Assembly: GCA_046348995.1 (NCBI GenBank) | Contig: JAXMDB010000007.1 | Span: 186,001-250,000 of the forward strand | DNA: 64,000 nt | From: JANNSX01 sp046348995 | GTDB taxonomy: Bacteria; Pseudomonadota; Alphaproteobacteria; Rhizobiales; Hyphomicrobiaceae | Direction of reading: 5' to 3' | Shown here: positions 1 through 8,820 of the stretch, piece by piece | How the letters are laid out: the number at the start of each line of letters is the position of its first letter | Position numbering within the stretch: the stretch's first letter is position 1 | The notes under the pieces: model-generated | The model's database searches: none | Seen by the model: only the letters and a program-made list of their open reading frames with translations | What the model was told of the DNA's origin: nothing | Translations under genes and position numbers: made by a program

Positions 1-45
1 AACCCAAACAAAGTCGCCCCGCTCGGGCTGATAGACGGCTTTCAC
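1..45 (-). CDS. mazF: MazF/PemK-type toxin, N-terminal fragment cut by the window edge
   Basis: Only the first 15 codons are present. Reading leftwards from a GTG at 43-45 they give M-K-A-V-Y-Q-P-E-R-G-D-F-V-W-V, which matches the usual start of MazF/PemK ribonuclease toxins (a short strand followed by R-G-D-[IF]-V-W). The GTG overlaps the TGA stop of the upstream antitoxin gene, the translational coupling normally seen in mazEF pairs. The family cleaves single-stranded RNA, often at short specific sequences, and is neutralised by its antitoxin. The rest of the gene lies outside the window, so completeness cannot be judged. Confidence 0.75.
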   Translation of the reverse strand, partial: MKAVYQPERGDFVWV

Positions 46-290
46 CAAACCTCATCTCCCTCCGGCTTGCCCCAATCGACCTCGGCGCACTCCTGCTCGC
101 TCGTGCGCTCTGGCTCGCCGGCGAGGAGTTCTGAGAGCTTGAACTTCTTCCTCGCTGGGATGATCTTCAAAGTGCCATCGTCAATCTCTAACTGGACGGT
201 TGATCCTTCGACCAGACGCACCTGATCGGCAATGTGCTTGGGCAGACGCACCGCTAAACTGTTGCCCCACCTGCTGATGGTGGCGTGCAT
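42..290 (-). CDS. mazE: MazE-type antitoxin (AbrB/SpoVT fold)
   Basis: This 82-residue protein starts with a typical swapped-hairpin AbrB DNA-binding segment (residues 1-45, including I-S-R-W-G-N-S-L-A-V-R-L-P). An acidic tail rich in Glu and Asp (about residues 55-82) follows and would bind the toxin. The start at 290 is chosen because GGAGG lies just upstream (296-300 on the complement) and the residues before it have no family resemblance. The stop overlaps the mazF start. By family knowledge the antitoxin represses its own operon and neutralises the MazF ribonuclease; both roles are inferred here. Confidence 0.88.
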   Translation of the reverse strand: MHATISRWGNSLAVRLPKHIADQVRLVEGSTVQLEIDDGTLKIIPARKKFKLSELLAGEPERTSEQECAEVDWGKPEGDEVW

Positions 291-532
291 ATAGACCTCC
301 GATGCTCCCCGATGTCGCTCGCTAGCTCGCGACGTTTCTACATAGTAGATACGGCCGAATGTAGCCACCGGTTCCTGAACGACAAGTTAATTTTGCGTCA
401 GGCGCTTGATAAAATCGTCACGCGGAGCGTGCTTGGGTACGGTCGCGATCGTGGCCACTACCTGCGGCGGGCAGCGTGCTCATGATGGTGGACTTCGCGT
501 CCGGCGGGTTGACCGATGCAAGGATCAGACGA

Positions 533-1516
533 TCACCCCCGCCAGCGGTGCGGCTCGTAAGGCTCCTCGAGTCGCTTGATCTCGTCCGCCGAGAGCTCGA
601 TGTCGAGCGCCGCCACCGCCTCGTCGAGTTGCGCCGGACGGCTCGCGCCGATGATGGGCGCAGCCACCCCCGGTTGCGCCAGCACCCAGGCGAGCGCCAC
701 CTGTGCCGGCTTGACGCCCCGTTCCTTGGCAACCTCGGCCACGCGCGCCGCGACCGCGAAATCGTTCTCGGCAAAATAGTAGCGGTCGGCGATGTCGTCG
801 GCCTTGGCGCGCGTCGTGTCGCCCTGCTCCCCAAGCTTGCCCGGACGACGGCCGCCCGCGAGGAAGCCGCGCGCGAGTGGACTATAGGGAATGAGCCCGA
901 CGCCCTCGTCGCGGCAGAGCGGCATCATCTCCCGCTCCTCCTCGCGATAGGCGAGGTTCAGATGATTTTGCATCGAGACGAAACGCGTGAGCCCCATGCG
1001 ATCGGCCGTATGCAGCATCTTGGAGAGCTCCCACGCCCGCATCGTCGAGGCGCCGATGTAGAGCGCCTTGCCGGCCCGCACCACATCGTCCAGCGCCTGC
1101 AAGGTTTCCTCGATCGGCGTGCCCGGATCGGCGCGATGGATCTGATAGAGATCGACGTAGTCCATGCCGAGGCGGCGCAGCGAGGCATCGATCGCCGTCA
1201 TGATGTGCTTGCGCGAAAGACCGGTTTTGTTGGGCCCTGTCTCGGTGCCATGCCGCACCTTCGTCGCCACGACGATATCCTCGCGACGCGCGAAGTCGCG
1301 CAGAGCCCGGCCGGTCACCTCCTCGCTGACGCCCTTCGAATACATATCGGCCGTATCGAAGAAGGTGATCCCGAGCTCGAGCGCTTGACGAAACAGCGGC
1401 CGGCTCGCCGCCTCGTCGAGCACCCATGGCCGCCATTGCGGCGATCCGTAGGTCATGCAGCCGAGGCACAGCCGCGAGACCTCAAGGCCGGTGCGTCCGA
1501 GCTTGGTGAATTTCAT
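533..1516 (-). CDS. Aldo/keto reductase
   Basis: A 327-residue protein of the aldo/keto reductase superfamily (TIM barrel, NADPH-dependent reduction of aldehydes and ketones in the cytoplasm). The catalytic tetrad can be read directly: D54 and Y59 (T-F-F-D-T-A-D-M-Y), K86 (V-A-T-K) and H127 (Y-Q-I-H-R). The C-terminal part carries the G-A-S-R-P cofactor-binding segment. The start at 1516 is supported by an AAGGAG sequence directly upstream and by length; an in-frame extension would run into repeat DNA. It resembles the YajO/PdxI-like branch acting on small aldehydes, but the substrate cannot be told. It is transcribed away from the flavoprotein gene at 1779. Confidence 0.93.
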   Translation of the reverse strand: MKFTKLGRTGLEVSRLCLGCMTYGSPQWRPWVLDEAASRPLFRQALELGITFFDTADMYSKGVSEEVTGRALRDFARREDIVVATKVRHGTETGPNKTGLSRKHIMTAIDASLRRLGMDYVDLYQIHRADPGTPIEETLQALDDVVRAGKALYIGASTMRAWELSKMLHTADRMGLTRFVSMQNHLNLAYREEEREMMPLCRDEGVGLIPYSPLARGFLAGGRRPGKLGEQGDTTRAKADDIADRYYFAENDFAVAARVAEVAKERGVKPAQVALAWVLAQPGVAAPIIGASRPAQLDEAVAALDIELSADEIKRLEEPYEPHRWRG

Positions 1517-1544
1517 GGAGAGGCTCCTTCGCTTCGGATTCGGC

Positions 1545-1663
1545 GTAGGTTGGGATAGCGCGGCCAAAACGGTCGAAGAGACCAATAGCGTCGATCCGCG
1601 CGTAACCCAACGGATAGTTCGCCCCGAGAGTTGGGTTACGCGCTCCGCGCCAACCCAACCTAC
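1545..1663. repeat. Family A palindromic intergenic repeat, copy 1
   Basis: The element opens with GTAGGTTGGG and closes with CCAACCCAACCTAC, and inside it has paired GCGTAACCCAAC / GTTGGGTTACGC blocks. It can therefore fold into a long imperfect hairpin. A second copy lies at 7359-7447 and a third, split by an IS element, at 55167-55178 plus 56199-56213. This copy sits between divergent genes, so it is not simply a terminator. Confidence 0.9.
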
Positions 1664-1778
1664 GATCCTCGACCTGCGGCCGCATGCCCGTCCGCCGACG
1701 GCCGTCCGGCCCTTGCGCTTGCACCACGCGGGCGGCATCGTCGGCGGCGAGCGTGATCTCCAAAGGACCTGTTCGGCA

Positions 1779-4253
1779 ATGACCGCAAATCTCCCCTCTC
1801 AAGCCCGTGTCGTCATCATCGGCGGCGGCATCGCCGGCTGCTCGGTGGCCTATCATCTGGCGAAGCTCGGCTGGAAGGACATCGTGCTGCTCGAGAGGAA
1901 GAAGCTCACCTCCGGCACGACCTGGCACGCGGCGGGCCTGCTCGGCCAGGGGCGCTCTGGCCCTTCCGCGCAGAAGATCACGGCCTACTCGACGAATCTC
2001 TACGACAATCTCGAAGCCGAGACTGGCGTGTCGACAGGCATCAAGCGCAACGGCTCTCTGTACGTTGCGATCAGCGAGGAGCGCGGCGAGGAATACCGGC
2101 GCTTGGGCTCCTCCATCCGCATGAACGGGCTCGACGCCGAGGTTCTGTCGCCGGAAGCCGCCAAGAAACTCTATCCGCTCCTCAACATCTCCGACGTCAC
2201 GATGGCGCTGCATGTGCCGAGCGACGGACAGGCCGATCCCGCCAACGTCGCGCTGGCGCTGGCCAAGGGCGCGCGGCAGCAGGGCGCCAAGATTTTCGAG
2301 AACGTGAAAGTCACCGGCATCACGATCACCGACGGCGCGGTGCGCGGCGTGACCACCGACCAGGGCCCGATCAAGGCCGACTATGTCGTCAACGCCGCGG
2401 GTCTGTGGGGCCGCGATGTCGGCCTGATGGCCGGCGTGCACGTGCCGCTGCAGGCCTGCGAGCACTTCTACATCGTCACCGAGCCGATCCCGGACCTGCC
2501 GCGCAATCTCCCCGTCATGCGCTGCCAGGAGGAGAGCGCCTACTACAAGGAGGACGCGGGAAAGATTCTGCTCGGCGCCTTCGAGCCGGGCGCCAAGCCG
2601 TGGGCAGTCGACAGCATTCCGGACGACTTCGAGTTCACGACGCTGCCGGAGGACATGGATCATTTCGCACCGGTTCTGGAAGCTGCCGCCAACCGCCTGC
2701 CGATCCTGCAGACGGCCGGCATCAAGATCTTCTTCAACGGCCCGGAAAGCTTCACGCCCGACGACCGCTATTACCTGGGCGAGGCACCGAACGTCCGCAA
2801 CTTCTACACGATCTGCGGATTCAACTCGGTCGGCATCGTGACGTCGGGCGGCGCAGGCATGGCGCTTGCCGAATGGATGGACAAAGGCTACGCACCGTTC
2901 GACCTGGGCGACGTCGACATCCGGCGGGCTCTCGGGTTCCAGAACACGAAGAGCTATCTCGTGCCGCGCGTGACCGAGACGCTCGGGCTGCTTTACGATC
3001 ACCACTGGCCCTATCGCCAGTTCGCGACCTCCCGCAACGTCCGCCACTCGCCGCTTCACGAGCGACTCGAGAGCCTCGGTGCCTGCTTCGGCGAGACGGC
3101 CGGGTGGGAGCGCGCCAACTGGTTCCTGCCCAAGGAGGCCCGCGCGAGGGGCGAGAAGGCGGAGTACAAGTACTCCTGGAAGCGCCAGAACTGGTTCGAC
3201 TACGCGCGCGATGAGCATCTCGCCATTCGCAACGGCGTCGGCTTCTTCGACATGACGTCGTTCGGCAAGATCCGCGTCGAGGGACGCGACGCCGAGGCCG
3301 TGCTACAGAAGATTTCGGCGAACGACGTGGCAGTGGCGCCGGGCAAGACCGTCTACACGCAGTGGCTCAACGACCGCGGCGGCGTCGAGGCGGATGTCAC
3401 CGTCTCTCGACTGTCCGAGACGCTGTACATGGTCGTGGTTCCCTCCACCGCCGCCGTCCGCGACCTCGCCTGGCTGAAGCGCCACACGCCCGCCGACGCG
3501 CATTGTGTTGCGACCGACATCACGCCCATGGAGACGGTCATTCCCGTCATGGGACCGAAGTCGCGCGAGCTTCTGTCCAAGGTCATACGAGCCGATCTAT
3601 CGAACGAGGCCTTCCCCTTCGGCACCGTGAAGGAGGTCGAGCTCGGCATGGCGATGGTGCGCGCGCATCGGTTGACCTATGTCGGCGAGCTCGGCTGGGA
3701 AATCTACGTCACCGCCGATCTCGCGCGGCAGGTGTTCGACACGATCTGGGAGGCGGGCGCGCCGATGGGGCTCAAGCCCTGCGGGTTGCACGTGCTCGAT
3801 AGCTGCCGCATCGAGAAGGCCTATCGGCACATGGGCCACGACATGTCGGACGAGGAGCACGTTCTGGAAGCGGGCCTGGGCTTCGCCGTCAAGACCGACA
3901 AGAAGCGCTCGCGCTTCGGCGACTTCATCGGCCGCGAGAGCGTGCTGCGCGTCAAGCAGCAGGGCGTGAAGAAGCGCATGGTGCAATTCATGCTCGAGGA
4001 CCCCGAGCCGCTGCTCTATCACCACGAGCCGATCTTCCGCCACGGCAAGCCCTGCGGTTACGTCACGAGCGCCAACTACGGCCACTTCCTCGGCGGCGCG
4101 ATCGGCATGGGCTACGTGAAGTGCGATCCCTCCGTCACGAATGCGGAGCTGATGGCGTCCAAGTTCGAGATCGAGATCGGCGACAAGCGCTACGCGGCGA
4201 AGGCCAGCCTGAAGCCGATGCACGACCCGGAGGGTAAGCGCATCAAGGCGTGA
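1779..4253 (+). CDS. Dimethylglycine/sarcosine dehydrogenase-like flavoprotein
   Basis: This 824-residue protein combines an N-terminal FAD-binding oxidase domain (about 1-370, dinucleotide motif G-G-G-I-A-G at 15-20) with a C-terminal aminomethyltransferase (GcvT-like, folate-binding) region from about 425 to 815. That order is typical of dimethylglycine and sarcosine dehydrogenases. The motif T-S-G-T-T-W-H-A-A-G-L contains H50, equivalent to the histidine that covalently carries FAD in mammalian dimethylglycine dehydrogenase. The reaction oxidatively removes an N-methyl group and passes the one-carbon unit to tetrahydrofolate or releases formaldehyde. The start at 1779 follows an AAAGGA sequence and precedes the FAD motif at the normal distance. 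The exact substrate (dimethylglycine, sarcosine or another N-methyl amine) is not settled. Confidence 0.92.
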   Translation: MTANLPSQARVVIIGGGIAGCSVAYHLAKLGWKDIVLLERKKLTSGTTWHAAGLLGQGRSGPSAQKITAYSTNLYDNLEAETGVSTGIKRNGSLYVAISEERGEEYRRLGSSIRMNGLDAEVLSPEAAKKLYPLLNISDVTMALHVPSDGQADPANVALALAKGARQQGAKIFENVKVTGITITDGAVRGVTTDQGPIKADYVVNAAGLWGRDVGLMAGVHVPLQACEHFYIVTEPIPDLPRNLPVMRCQEESAYYKEDAGKILLGAFEPGAKPWAVDSIPDDFEFTTLPEDMDHFAPVLEAAANRLPILQTAGIKIFFNGPESFTPDDRYYLGEAPNVRNFYTICGFNSVGIVTSGGAGMALAEWMDKGYAPFDLGDVDIRRALGFQNTKSYLVPRVTETLGLLYDHHWPYRQFATSRNVRHSPLHERLESLGACFGETAGWERANWFLPKEARARGEKAEYKYSWKRQNWFDYARDEHLAIRNGVGFFDMTSFGKIRVEGRDAEAVLQKISANDVAVAPGKTVYTQWLNDRGGVEADVTVSRLSETLYMVVVPSTAAVRDLAWLKRHTPADAHCVATDITPMETVIPVMGPKSRELLSKVIRADLSNEAFPFGTVKEVELGMAMVRAHRLTYVGELGWEIYVTADLARQVFDTIWEAGAPMGLKPCGLHVLDSCRIEKAYRHMGHDMSDEEHVLEAGLGFAVKTDKKRSRFGDFIGRESVLRVKQQGVKKRMVQFMLEDPEPLLYHHEPIFRHGKPCGYVTSANYGHFLGGAIGMGYVKCDPSVTNAELMASKFEIEIGDKRYAAKASLKPMHDPEGKRIKA

Positions 4254-4275
4254 CGTCGGGAGCGCTGATGCGGTC

Positions 4276-4384
4276 GTAGGGTGAACCAAGCCCGGCCTTT
4301 GGCCGGGAGTAGTCCACCATCACGAGCACCGAGATTGCCGCGGCGGACCTCCCCCGGATCAAGGCCGGGCTCAGTCCGTCCTAC
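4276..4384. repeat. Family B palindromic intergenic repeat, copy 1
   Basis: The element starts GTAGGGTGAACC and ends with CAGTCCGTCCTAC, with internal GGCC-rich arms (CCCGGCCTTTGGCCGGG). It lies between two convergent genes and could act as a bidirectional terminator. It is a diverged relative of the cleaner copy at 7476-7564. Confidence 0.75.
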
Positions 4385-4405
4385 GAAACGCCACCAAGCA
4401 ACTTT

Positions 4406-4849
4406 CTAAGCCAGCGCATCGAGCGTGACGCGAACACTGGCAAGGCCGGGCTCTAGGATATGCCGCGTCGACTTCTGCGGCATCGTCCGCCCGGTGCGGG
4501 CGGCCTCGATGACGTCCTCGGGCCGATAGGTCTCGCCATTCCAGGAGGCGAGCGTCAGGCGCGGATCGCCGTAGGCGAGCACGACAGCGGGCACGCGTCT
4601 CAAGCCCAGCCGGCAGGCGGCCGTATAGCGGTGATGGCCGTCCATGATCGCATGCACCGTCGCCTCGACGAGAATCGGCACGCGCCAGATGCCGTGCTTG
4701 CGGATCTTCGTCATGAGCTTGCGGACCCGGTCCTCGTGCACGAGCTCGGTCGGCTTCAGCCGCTCCGTGTCGACGAGCACGGCGACGTAGGCGCCGGAGC
4801 GGTACTCCGGGCCGATCGCACGCAACGCAACATTGGGCAACGGGTCCAT
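4406..4849 (-). CDS. ParB/SbnI/SerK-like nucleotide-binding fold protein
   Basis: This 147-residue protein has the ParB N-terminal-like fold: T-E-L-V-H-E-D-R-V near residue 35, a P-I-L-V strand near 58, and D-G-H-H-R-Y at 70-75. D-G-H-H-R is the signature shared by ParB N-terminal domains and by the SbnI / free-serine-kinase branch, where it binds nucleotide phosphates. No helix-turn-helix follows, so chromosome partitioning is unlikely. Small stand-alone members of this kind may be serine kinases or regulators. The gene is convergent with the flavoprotein gene and separated from it by a family B repeat. The fold is fairly secure, the function open. Confidence 0.65.
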   Translation of the reverse strand: MDPLPNVALRAIGPEYRSGAYVAVLVDTERLKPTELVHEDRVRKLMTKIRKHGIWRVPILVEATVHAIMDGHHRYTAACRLGLRRVPAVVLAYGDPRLTLASWNGETYRPEDVIEAARTGRTMPQKSTRHILEPGLASVRVTLDALA

Positions 4850-5071
4850 GGCGACGCCTCGAGCACACGCCGGAGCGGGTCTGACGCCGCCACCGAGGTA
4901 CCAAACTCGACCCCATCATAGGTCCAAGGGTGCAAACACTTCGTAACCGTCGCCGGCGAATTGCGCCCGGAGGCCAGCCATGAGGCGAGCGGCGTGGCGC
5001 TCGCCCCCATCCTGTGGCAAGGACTTGTTAACGACCGCCATACGTCCGGCCGAGACGCGAGGGAAACGCCG

Positions 5072-6298
5072 TTGCAGAAGCCGCTATCAACGGCTGGAGC
5101 GCCGACCGGCGGCCTCGCGCGCGCTCCGTCCCCGCCCTTTCTGCTCCTCGTCGCGCTGACCTCGGCGAGCCCGTTCGCACTCAACGCGATGACGCCCGCG
5201 CTGCCGCGGATCGCCGACGATTTCGCCGTGCCTTATGTGGTCGTGCAGCTGGCGCTCACCGTGGCGTTGCTCGCCTTCGGACTGGCGCAGCTCATCGCGG
5301 GCCCGCTGTCGGATCGCTACGGCCGCCGCCAGCTCGTCATCTTCGGCCTCGCCGTGTTCGCCTTGGGAAGCCTCATCTCCGCGCTCGCGCCATCGGCGGC
5401 CGTCATGATCGCCGGGCGCTCGCTGCAGGCGGGCGGTGGCGCCACCGCCTTCATCCTCTCGCGCACGATCGTCTACGACACCCACGAGCGCGACGCCGCC
5501 ACCGCCAAGATCAGCTACATGGTCATGGTGATGATCCTGGCGCCGTTGGCCGGCACGCTGTTCGGTGGCTATCTCGTCGACTACTCGGGCTGGCGCGCGA
5601 TCTTCTGGCTGATCACGATGGTCGGCATCGGCTTGGCCGCGCTCGCCGCCACACTGCTTGCGGAAACGAACCGCTATCTCGGCCAGGCGCGCACGCTCGG
5701 ACAGATATTGAGAGAAGCGCGCGAGCTGCTCTCGGTGCCGATGTTCTGGGGCTACACCGGCGCGGCCGCGTTCGCCTCCGGCATGTTCTTTTCGTTCTTA
5801 GGCGTCGCACCCTACATCTTCGAGAAGATCATGGGCGAGCCGCCGAGCCACTTCGTCAACTACTTCATCCTGATGTCGATCGGCTACATGGCGGGCAATT
5901 TCGCCTCGGCGAAGCTCGCGGCACGGTTGGGACCAGTGAAGATGCTCGGGCTCGGCGTCGTGCTCGCCACCATCGGGATCGCGCTCTTCTGGCTGATGTC
6001 GGGCATCAACCGGCCGATCGCGCTCTTTCTGCCGATGATGTTCATGACCTTCTCGAACGGCGTGACGCTGCCGTCCGCAACCGTCGGCGCGATGGCGTTG
6101 CGCCCGGCGCTGTCGGGCACGGCCTCGGGCGTCGGCGGCATGGTGCAGATGCTGATCGCCTCGTCGATGACGACGGCGGTCGGCGCGATGCTGTCGACCT
6201 CGAGCCTGCCGATGCTCGTCGCCATGACGATTTGCTGGCTGGCGTCGGCGCTCTGCGCTCTTCTCGTCTACCGTCGCACCCGCTTGAGTGTCAGCTAG
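5072..6298 (+). CDS. MFS transporter of the Bcr/CflA drug-export type
   Basis: The 408-residue protein has about 12 hydrophobic segments and the MFS loop 2-3 signature G-P-L-S-D-R-Y-G-R-R. The opening stretch (L-L-V-A-L-T-S-A-S-P-F-A-L-N-A-M-T-P-A-L-P) is typical of the Bcr/CflA subfamily, proton-driven exporters in the inner membrane. A TTG at 5072 is taken as start because GAGGG precedes it at a good distance and the resulting N-terminus has family length. An upstream TTG at 4961 would add 37 residues without transmembrane character. The stop lies right at the ribosome-binding site of the ureohydrolase gene, so the two are probably co-transcribed. The substrate is unknown. Confidence 0.85.
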   Translation: MQKPLSTAGAPTGGLARAPSPPFLLLVALTSASPFALNAMTPALPRIADDFAVPYVVVQLALTVALLAFGLAQLIAGPLSDRYGRRQLVIFGLAVFALGSLISALAPSAAVMIAGRSLQAGGGATAFILSRTIVYDTHERDAATAKISYMVMVMILAPLAGTLFGGYLVDYSGWRAIFWLITMVGIGLAALAATLLAETNRYLGQARTLGQILREARELLSVPMFWGYTGAAAFASGMFFSFLGVAPYIFEKIMGEPPSHFVNYFILMSIGYMAGNFASAKLAARLGPVKMLGLGVVLATIGIALFWLMSGINRPIALFLPMMFMTFSNGVTLPSATVGAMALRPALSGTASGVGGMVQMLIASSMTTAVGAMLSTSSLPMLVAMTICWLASALCALLVYRRTRLSVS

Positions 6299-6309
6299 GA
6301 GCTCTCCCG

Positions 6310-7311
6310 ATGGCCAAAGCCCCCGACAAGTTTCCCCCCGAGCAGATGATGGACGCGATCTACTGGTGGGGCGTCGCGTCGCTCTTCCGCTGTCCGATCG
6401 ATCCCGATCCGCGGAATTGCGATATCGCGGTTGCCGGCGTGCCGCACTCCTCCGGTAACGGCTCGACCGAGCGCGACCAGCATCTCGGACCGCGTGCAGT
6501 ACGCAACGTCTCGGCGCACAACCGGCGCATGCACAACGCCTTCGGCATCGATCCCTGGTCGATTGCCCATATCCACGATCTCGGCGACGTGCCGTTTCCG
6601 GAAGCGATGGACAACGAGGCCTGCATCGATCGCATGCAGGCGTTCTACCGGCGCATCGCGGATGCCGGCAAACCCGTCGTTTCCATCGGCGGCGATCACG
6701 CGGTGACGGGCGGGATTCTGTTGGGGCTCGCGGGCAAGGAGTCGAAGCTCACGCAAGGCAAGCCGGTCGCGCTCCTCCATCTCGACGCCCACACCGACTG
6801 CTACGAAAATCTCGATCACTGGATGGGGGCCAAGCGGTCGGCTGCGCACTGGGCGAGCTATCTCGTGAAGGAGGGCCGCATCGACGCGTCGAAGAGCGTG
6901 CAGATCGGCATGCGTGGCAATACGCGCACGCTCGACTGGCTCGAGACCTCGCGCCGCCACGGCTACGAGGTGATCGACATCGACCGCTATCGCGAGCTCG
7001 GGCCCGAGCGCTCGATCGACATCATCCAGAAGCGCGTCGGCGACAGCCCGCTCTACATCACCTTCGATTTGGACTGCCTCGATCCCTCGGTGGCGCCGGC
7101 GGTGTCGAACCTAGAGGCCGGCGTCGAGGGCTTCCGCATGAACGAGGCGGTGCGGCTGCTCCGGGCGATGCGTGGCAAGAACGTCGTCGGCGGTGATGTC
7201 GTGTGTCTCATGCCGACGAAGGACCAGCCCAACAACATCACGGCGATGGTGGCCGCCGCCGTCATGTTCGAGATGATCGGCCTCATCGCCGATCGGATGC
7301 AATCGAAGTGA
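6310..7311 (+). CDS. Ureohydrolase (agmatinase/arginase family)
   Basis: A 333-residue Mn-dependent hydrolase of guanidino compounds that releases urea. All metal ligands are readable: G-G-D-H at 127-130, L-D-A-H-T-D at 158-163 and T-F-D-L-D-C-L-D-P at 251-259. The long N-terminus is like that of agmatinase, guanidinobutyrase and guanidinase relatives rather than arginase. AGGAG overlaps the stop of the preceding transporter gene, which supports one operon. The neighbouring amine oxidase would be consistent with agmatine, guanidinobutyrate or a similar amine-derived substrate. I cannot separate these from sequence alone. Confidence 0.9.
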   Translation: MAKAPDKFPPEQMMDAIYWWGVASLFRCPIDPDPRNCDIAVAGVPHSSGNGSTERDQHLGPRAVRNVSAHNRRMHNAFGIDPWSIAHIHDLGDVPFPEAMDNEACIDRMQAFYRRIADAGKPVVSIGGDHAVTGGILLGLAGKESKLTQGKPVALLHLDAHTDCYENLDHWMGAKRSAAHWASYLVKEGRIDASKSVQIGMRGNTRTLDWLETSRRHGYEVIDIDRYRELGPERSIDIIQKRVGDSPLYITFDLDCLDPSVAPAVSNLEAGVEGFRMNEAVRLLRAMRGKNVVGGDVVCLMPTKDQPNNITAMVAAAVMFEMIGLIADRMQSK

Positions 7312-7358
7312 ACGCGGATCGTTTGCTGGAGTCGCAGGGAGGACTGTTCTCCTTGGGC

Positions 7359-7447
7359 GTAGGTTGGGTTAGCGCAGAGCGCGTAACCCAACAGCCAGAT
7401 TACATCCCTTTGTTGGGTTACGCGCGTGCCGCGCCAGTCCAACCTAC
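7359..7447. repeat. Family A palindromic intergenic repeat, copy 2
   Basis: It begins GTAGGTTGGGTTAGCGC and ends CCAACCTAC, with inner GCGTAACCCAAC and GTTGGGTTACGC arms. It is closely related to the copies at 1545 and around 55167/56199. Together with the adjacent family B copy it fills most of the 325-bp gap between 7312 and 7636; I see no gene there. Confidence 0.92.
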
Positions 7448-7475
7448 AGACTTCGGCCAACCGTGGTGGGGGCCC

Positions 7476-7564
7476 GTAGGGTGGACTGAGCGCACGCGAA
7501 GTCCACCACCACGGGCACCGTGTCTGCTGCGGTGGACTTCGCCGAAGGGCTCAGTCCACCCTAC
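7476..7564. repeat. Family B palindromic intergenic repeat, copy 2
   Basis: The outer arms are GTAGGGTGGACTGAGC and GCTCAGTCCACCCTAC, a near-perfect inverted repeat. The inner arms are GAAGTCCACC and GGTGGACTTC. It lies 28 bp after a family A copy, so two different palindrome families are stacked in one gap. Confidence 0.92.
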
Positions 7565-7636
7565 CGCATGCCGCGCCTTTCCGACCGAAATGCCTCGCCG
7601 ACACGTCCAGTAGCAGCAACAGCAAGATCGACAAGC

Positions 7637-8791
7637 ATGACATCCCCCACCGGTACCACCCTCGCCAACTGGCGGACGCCGCCGTTCAATCGCTCAAGCT
7701 TCACGCGCGTCCGTGAGATCCTGCCGACCGCCAACATCGCAACGTCAGCCGGCGCCGCCACGCCACTCGCGCGATCTCTCCGCGATCTGTCGCGGCTCGA
7801 AGTGCGGAGCCCGAGCGGCGAAGGCATGAACCTTTCGCAGTATCTCGATGCCTCCGCGAGCGATGCGCTCGTCGTGCTCCGGCGCGGCAAGGTCGTGCAC
7901 GAGTGGTATCGCAATGCCGAGACGCAAGCGCAGCCGCACGTCGTCTTCTCGGTGTCGAAATCGCTGATGGCGCTGCTTGCCGGCGTGCTCGCGAGCGACG
8001 GCCTGCTCGATCCCGACGCTCCGGTCACGCGCTATATCCCAGAGGCCAAGGGCTCGGCGTATGGCGACGCCACCGTGCGGCACGTGCTCGACATGACCGT
8101 CTCGCTGCAGTTCACCGAGGACTATCTCAATCCGGATACCACGTTCCTGCGCTATCGCGCGGCGACCGGGTGGAACCCGCGCACCGGCAATTCGAGCGAG
8201 ACCTTGCACGGCTTCCTGACCTCGACCGAAAAAGCCGATCATCCGCACGGTCACCATTTCCACTATCAATCGCCCAACTCCGATCTGCTCGGCTGGATCC
8301 TCGAGCGCGCAGGCGGGCGGCCATTCGCGCAGATGTTCTCCGAGCGCATCTGGCAACCGATGGGCGCGGCATCCGATGCCTATGTGACGGTCGATCCGGC
8401 GGGCGCGCCGCGCACCGCCGGCGGCATTTGCGTGACGGTCGAAGATCTCGCTCGTGTCGGCGAGATGATGCGCTGCCGCGGCGTCGCCAATGGGCGGCAG
8501 GTCGTGCCCGGCACCTGGGTCGACGACATCCGCACCGGCGGCAGCGTCGAGCATTGGAACGACGGCGACATGGTGAATTTCATCAAGAGCTGTCGCTACC
8601 GCAGCAAGTGGTACAATCGCCTCGACAACGACACCTGCCTCGCGTCCGGCATTCACGGCCAGTGGCTGATCGTCGATGGGGCGAGCGAGATCGTCATCGC
8701 CAAGACGTCCTCGCAACCGGAGCCCTCGGGCGATACGATGGATCACCTGAACCTCGCGGCCTTCGATGCGATCGCTGCGGCGCTGCGCTGA
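7637..8791 (+). CDS. Serine hydrolase, beta-lactamase fold (6-aminohexanoate-dimer hydrolase-like)
   Basis: A 384-residue member of the penicillin-binding/class C beta-lactamase superfamily. The nucleophile motif S-V-S-K lies at 105-108, and Y210 in H-F-H-Y-Q-S-P-N-S-D-L-L-G-W corresponds to the second catalytic position. The latter stretch and the R-A-A-T-G-W-N-P segment resemble NylB-type hydrolases that cut linear amides or esters. No signal peptide is evident, so it is probably cytoplasmic. The start at 7637 begins just outside the family B repeat; an upstream ATG at 7520 would force translation through the repeat. The copper amine oxidase gene follows after 29 bp, suggesting joint work on an amide-derived amine, though this is inference. 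Confidence 0.85.
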   Translation: MTSPTGTTLANWRTPPFNRSSFTRVREILPTANIATSAGAATPLARSLRDLSRLEVRSPSGEGMNLSQYLDASASDALVVLRRGKVVHEWYRNAETQAQPHVVFSVSKSLMALLAGVLASDGLLDPDAPVTRYIPEAKGSAYGDATVRHVLDMTVSLQFTEDYLNPDTTFLRYRAATGWNPRTGNSSETLHGFLTSTEKADHPHGHHFHYQSPNSDLLGWILERAGGRPFAQMFSERIWQPMGAASDAYVTVDPAGAPRTAGGICVTVEDLARVGEMMRCRGVANGRQVVPGTWVDDIRTGGSVEHWNDGDMVNFIKSCRYRSKWYNRLDNDTCLASGIHGQWLIVDGASEIVIAKTSSQPEPSGDTMDHLNLAAFDAIAAALR

Positions 8792-8820
8792 CCCTACTCT
8801 CCAACCGACGAGCCCGCCCC

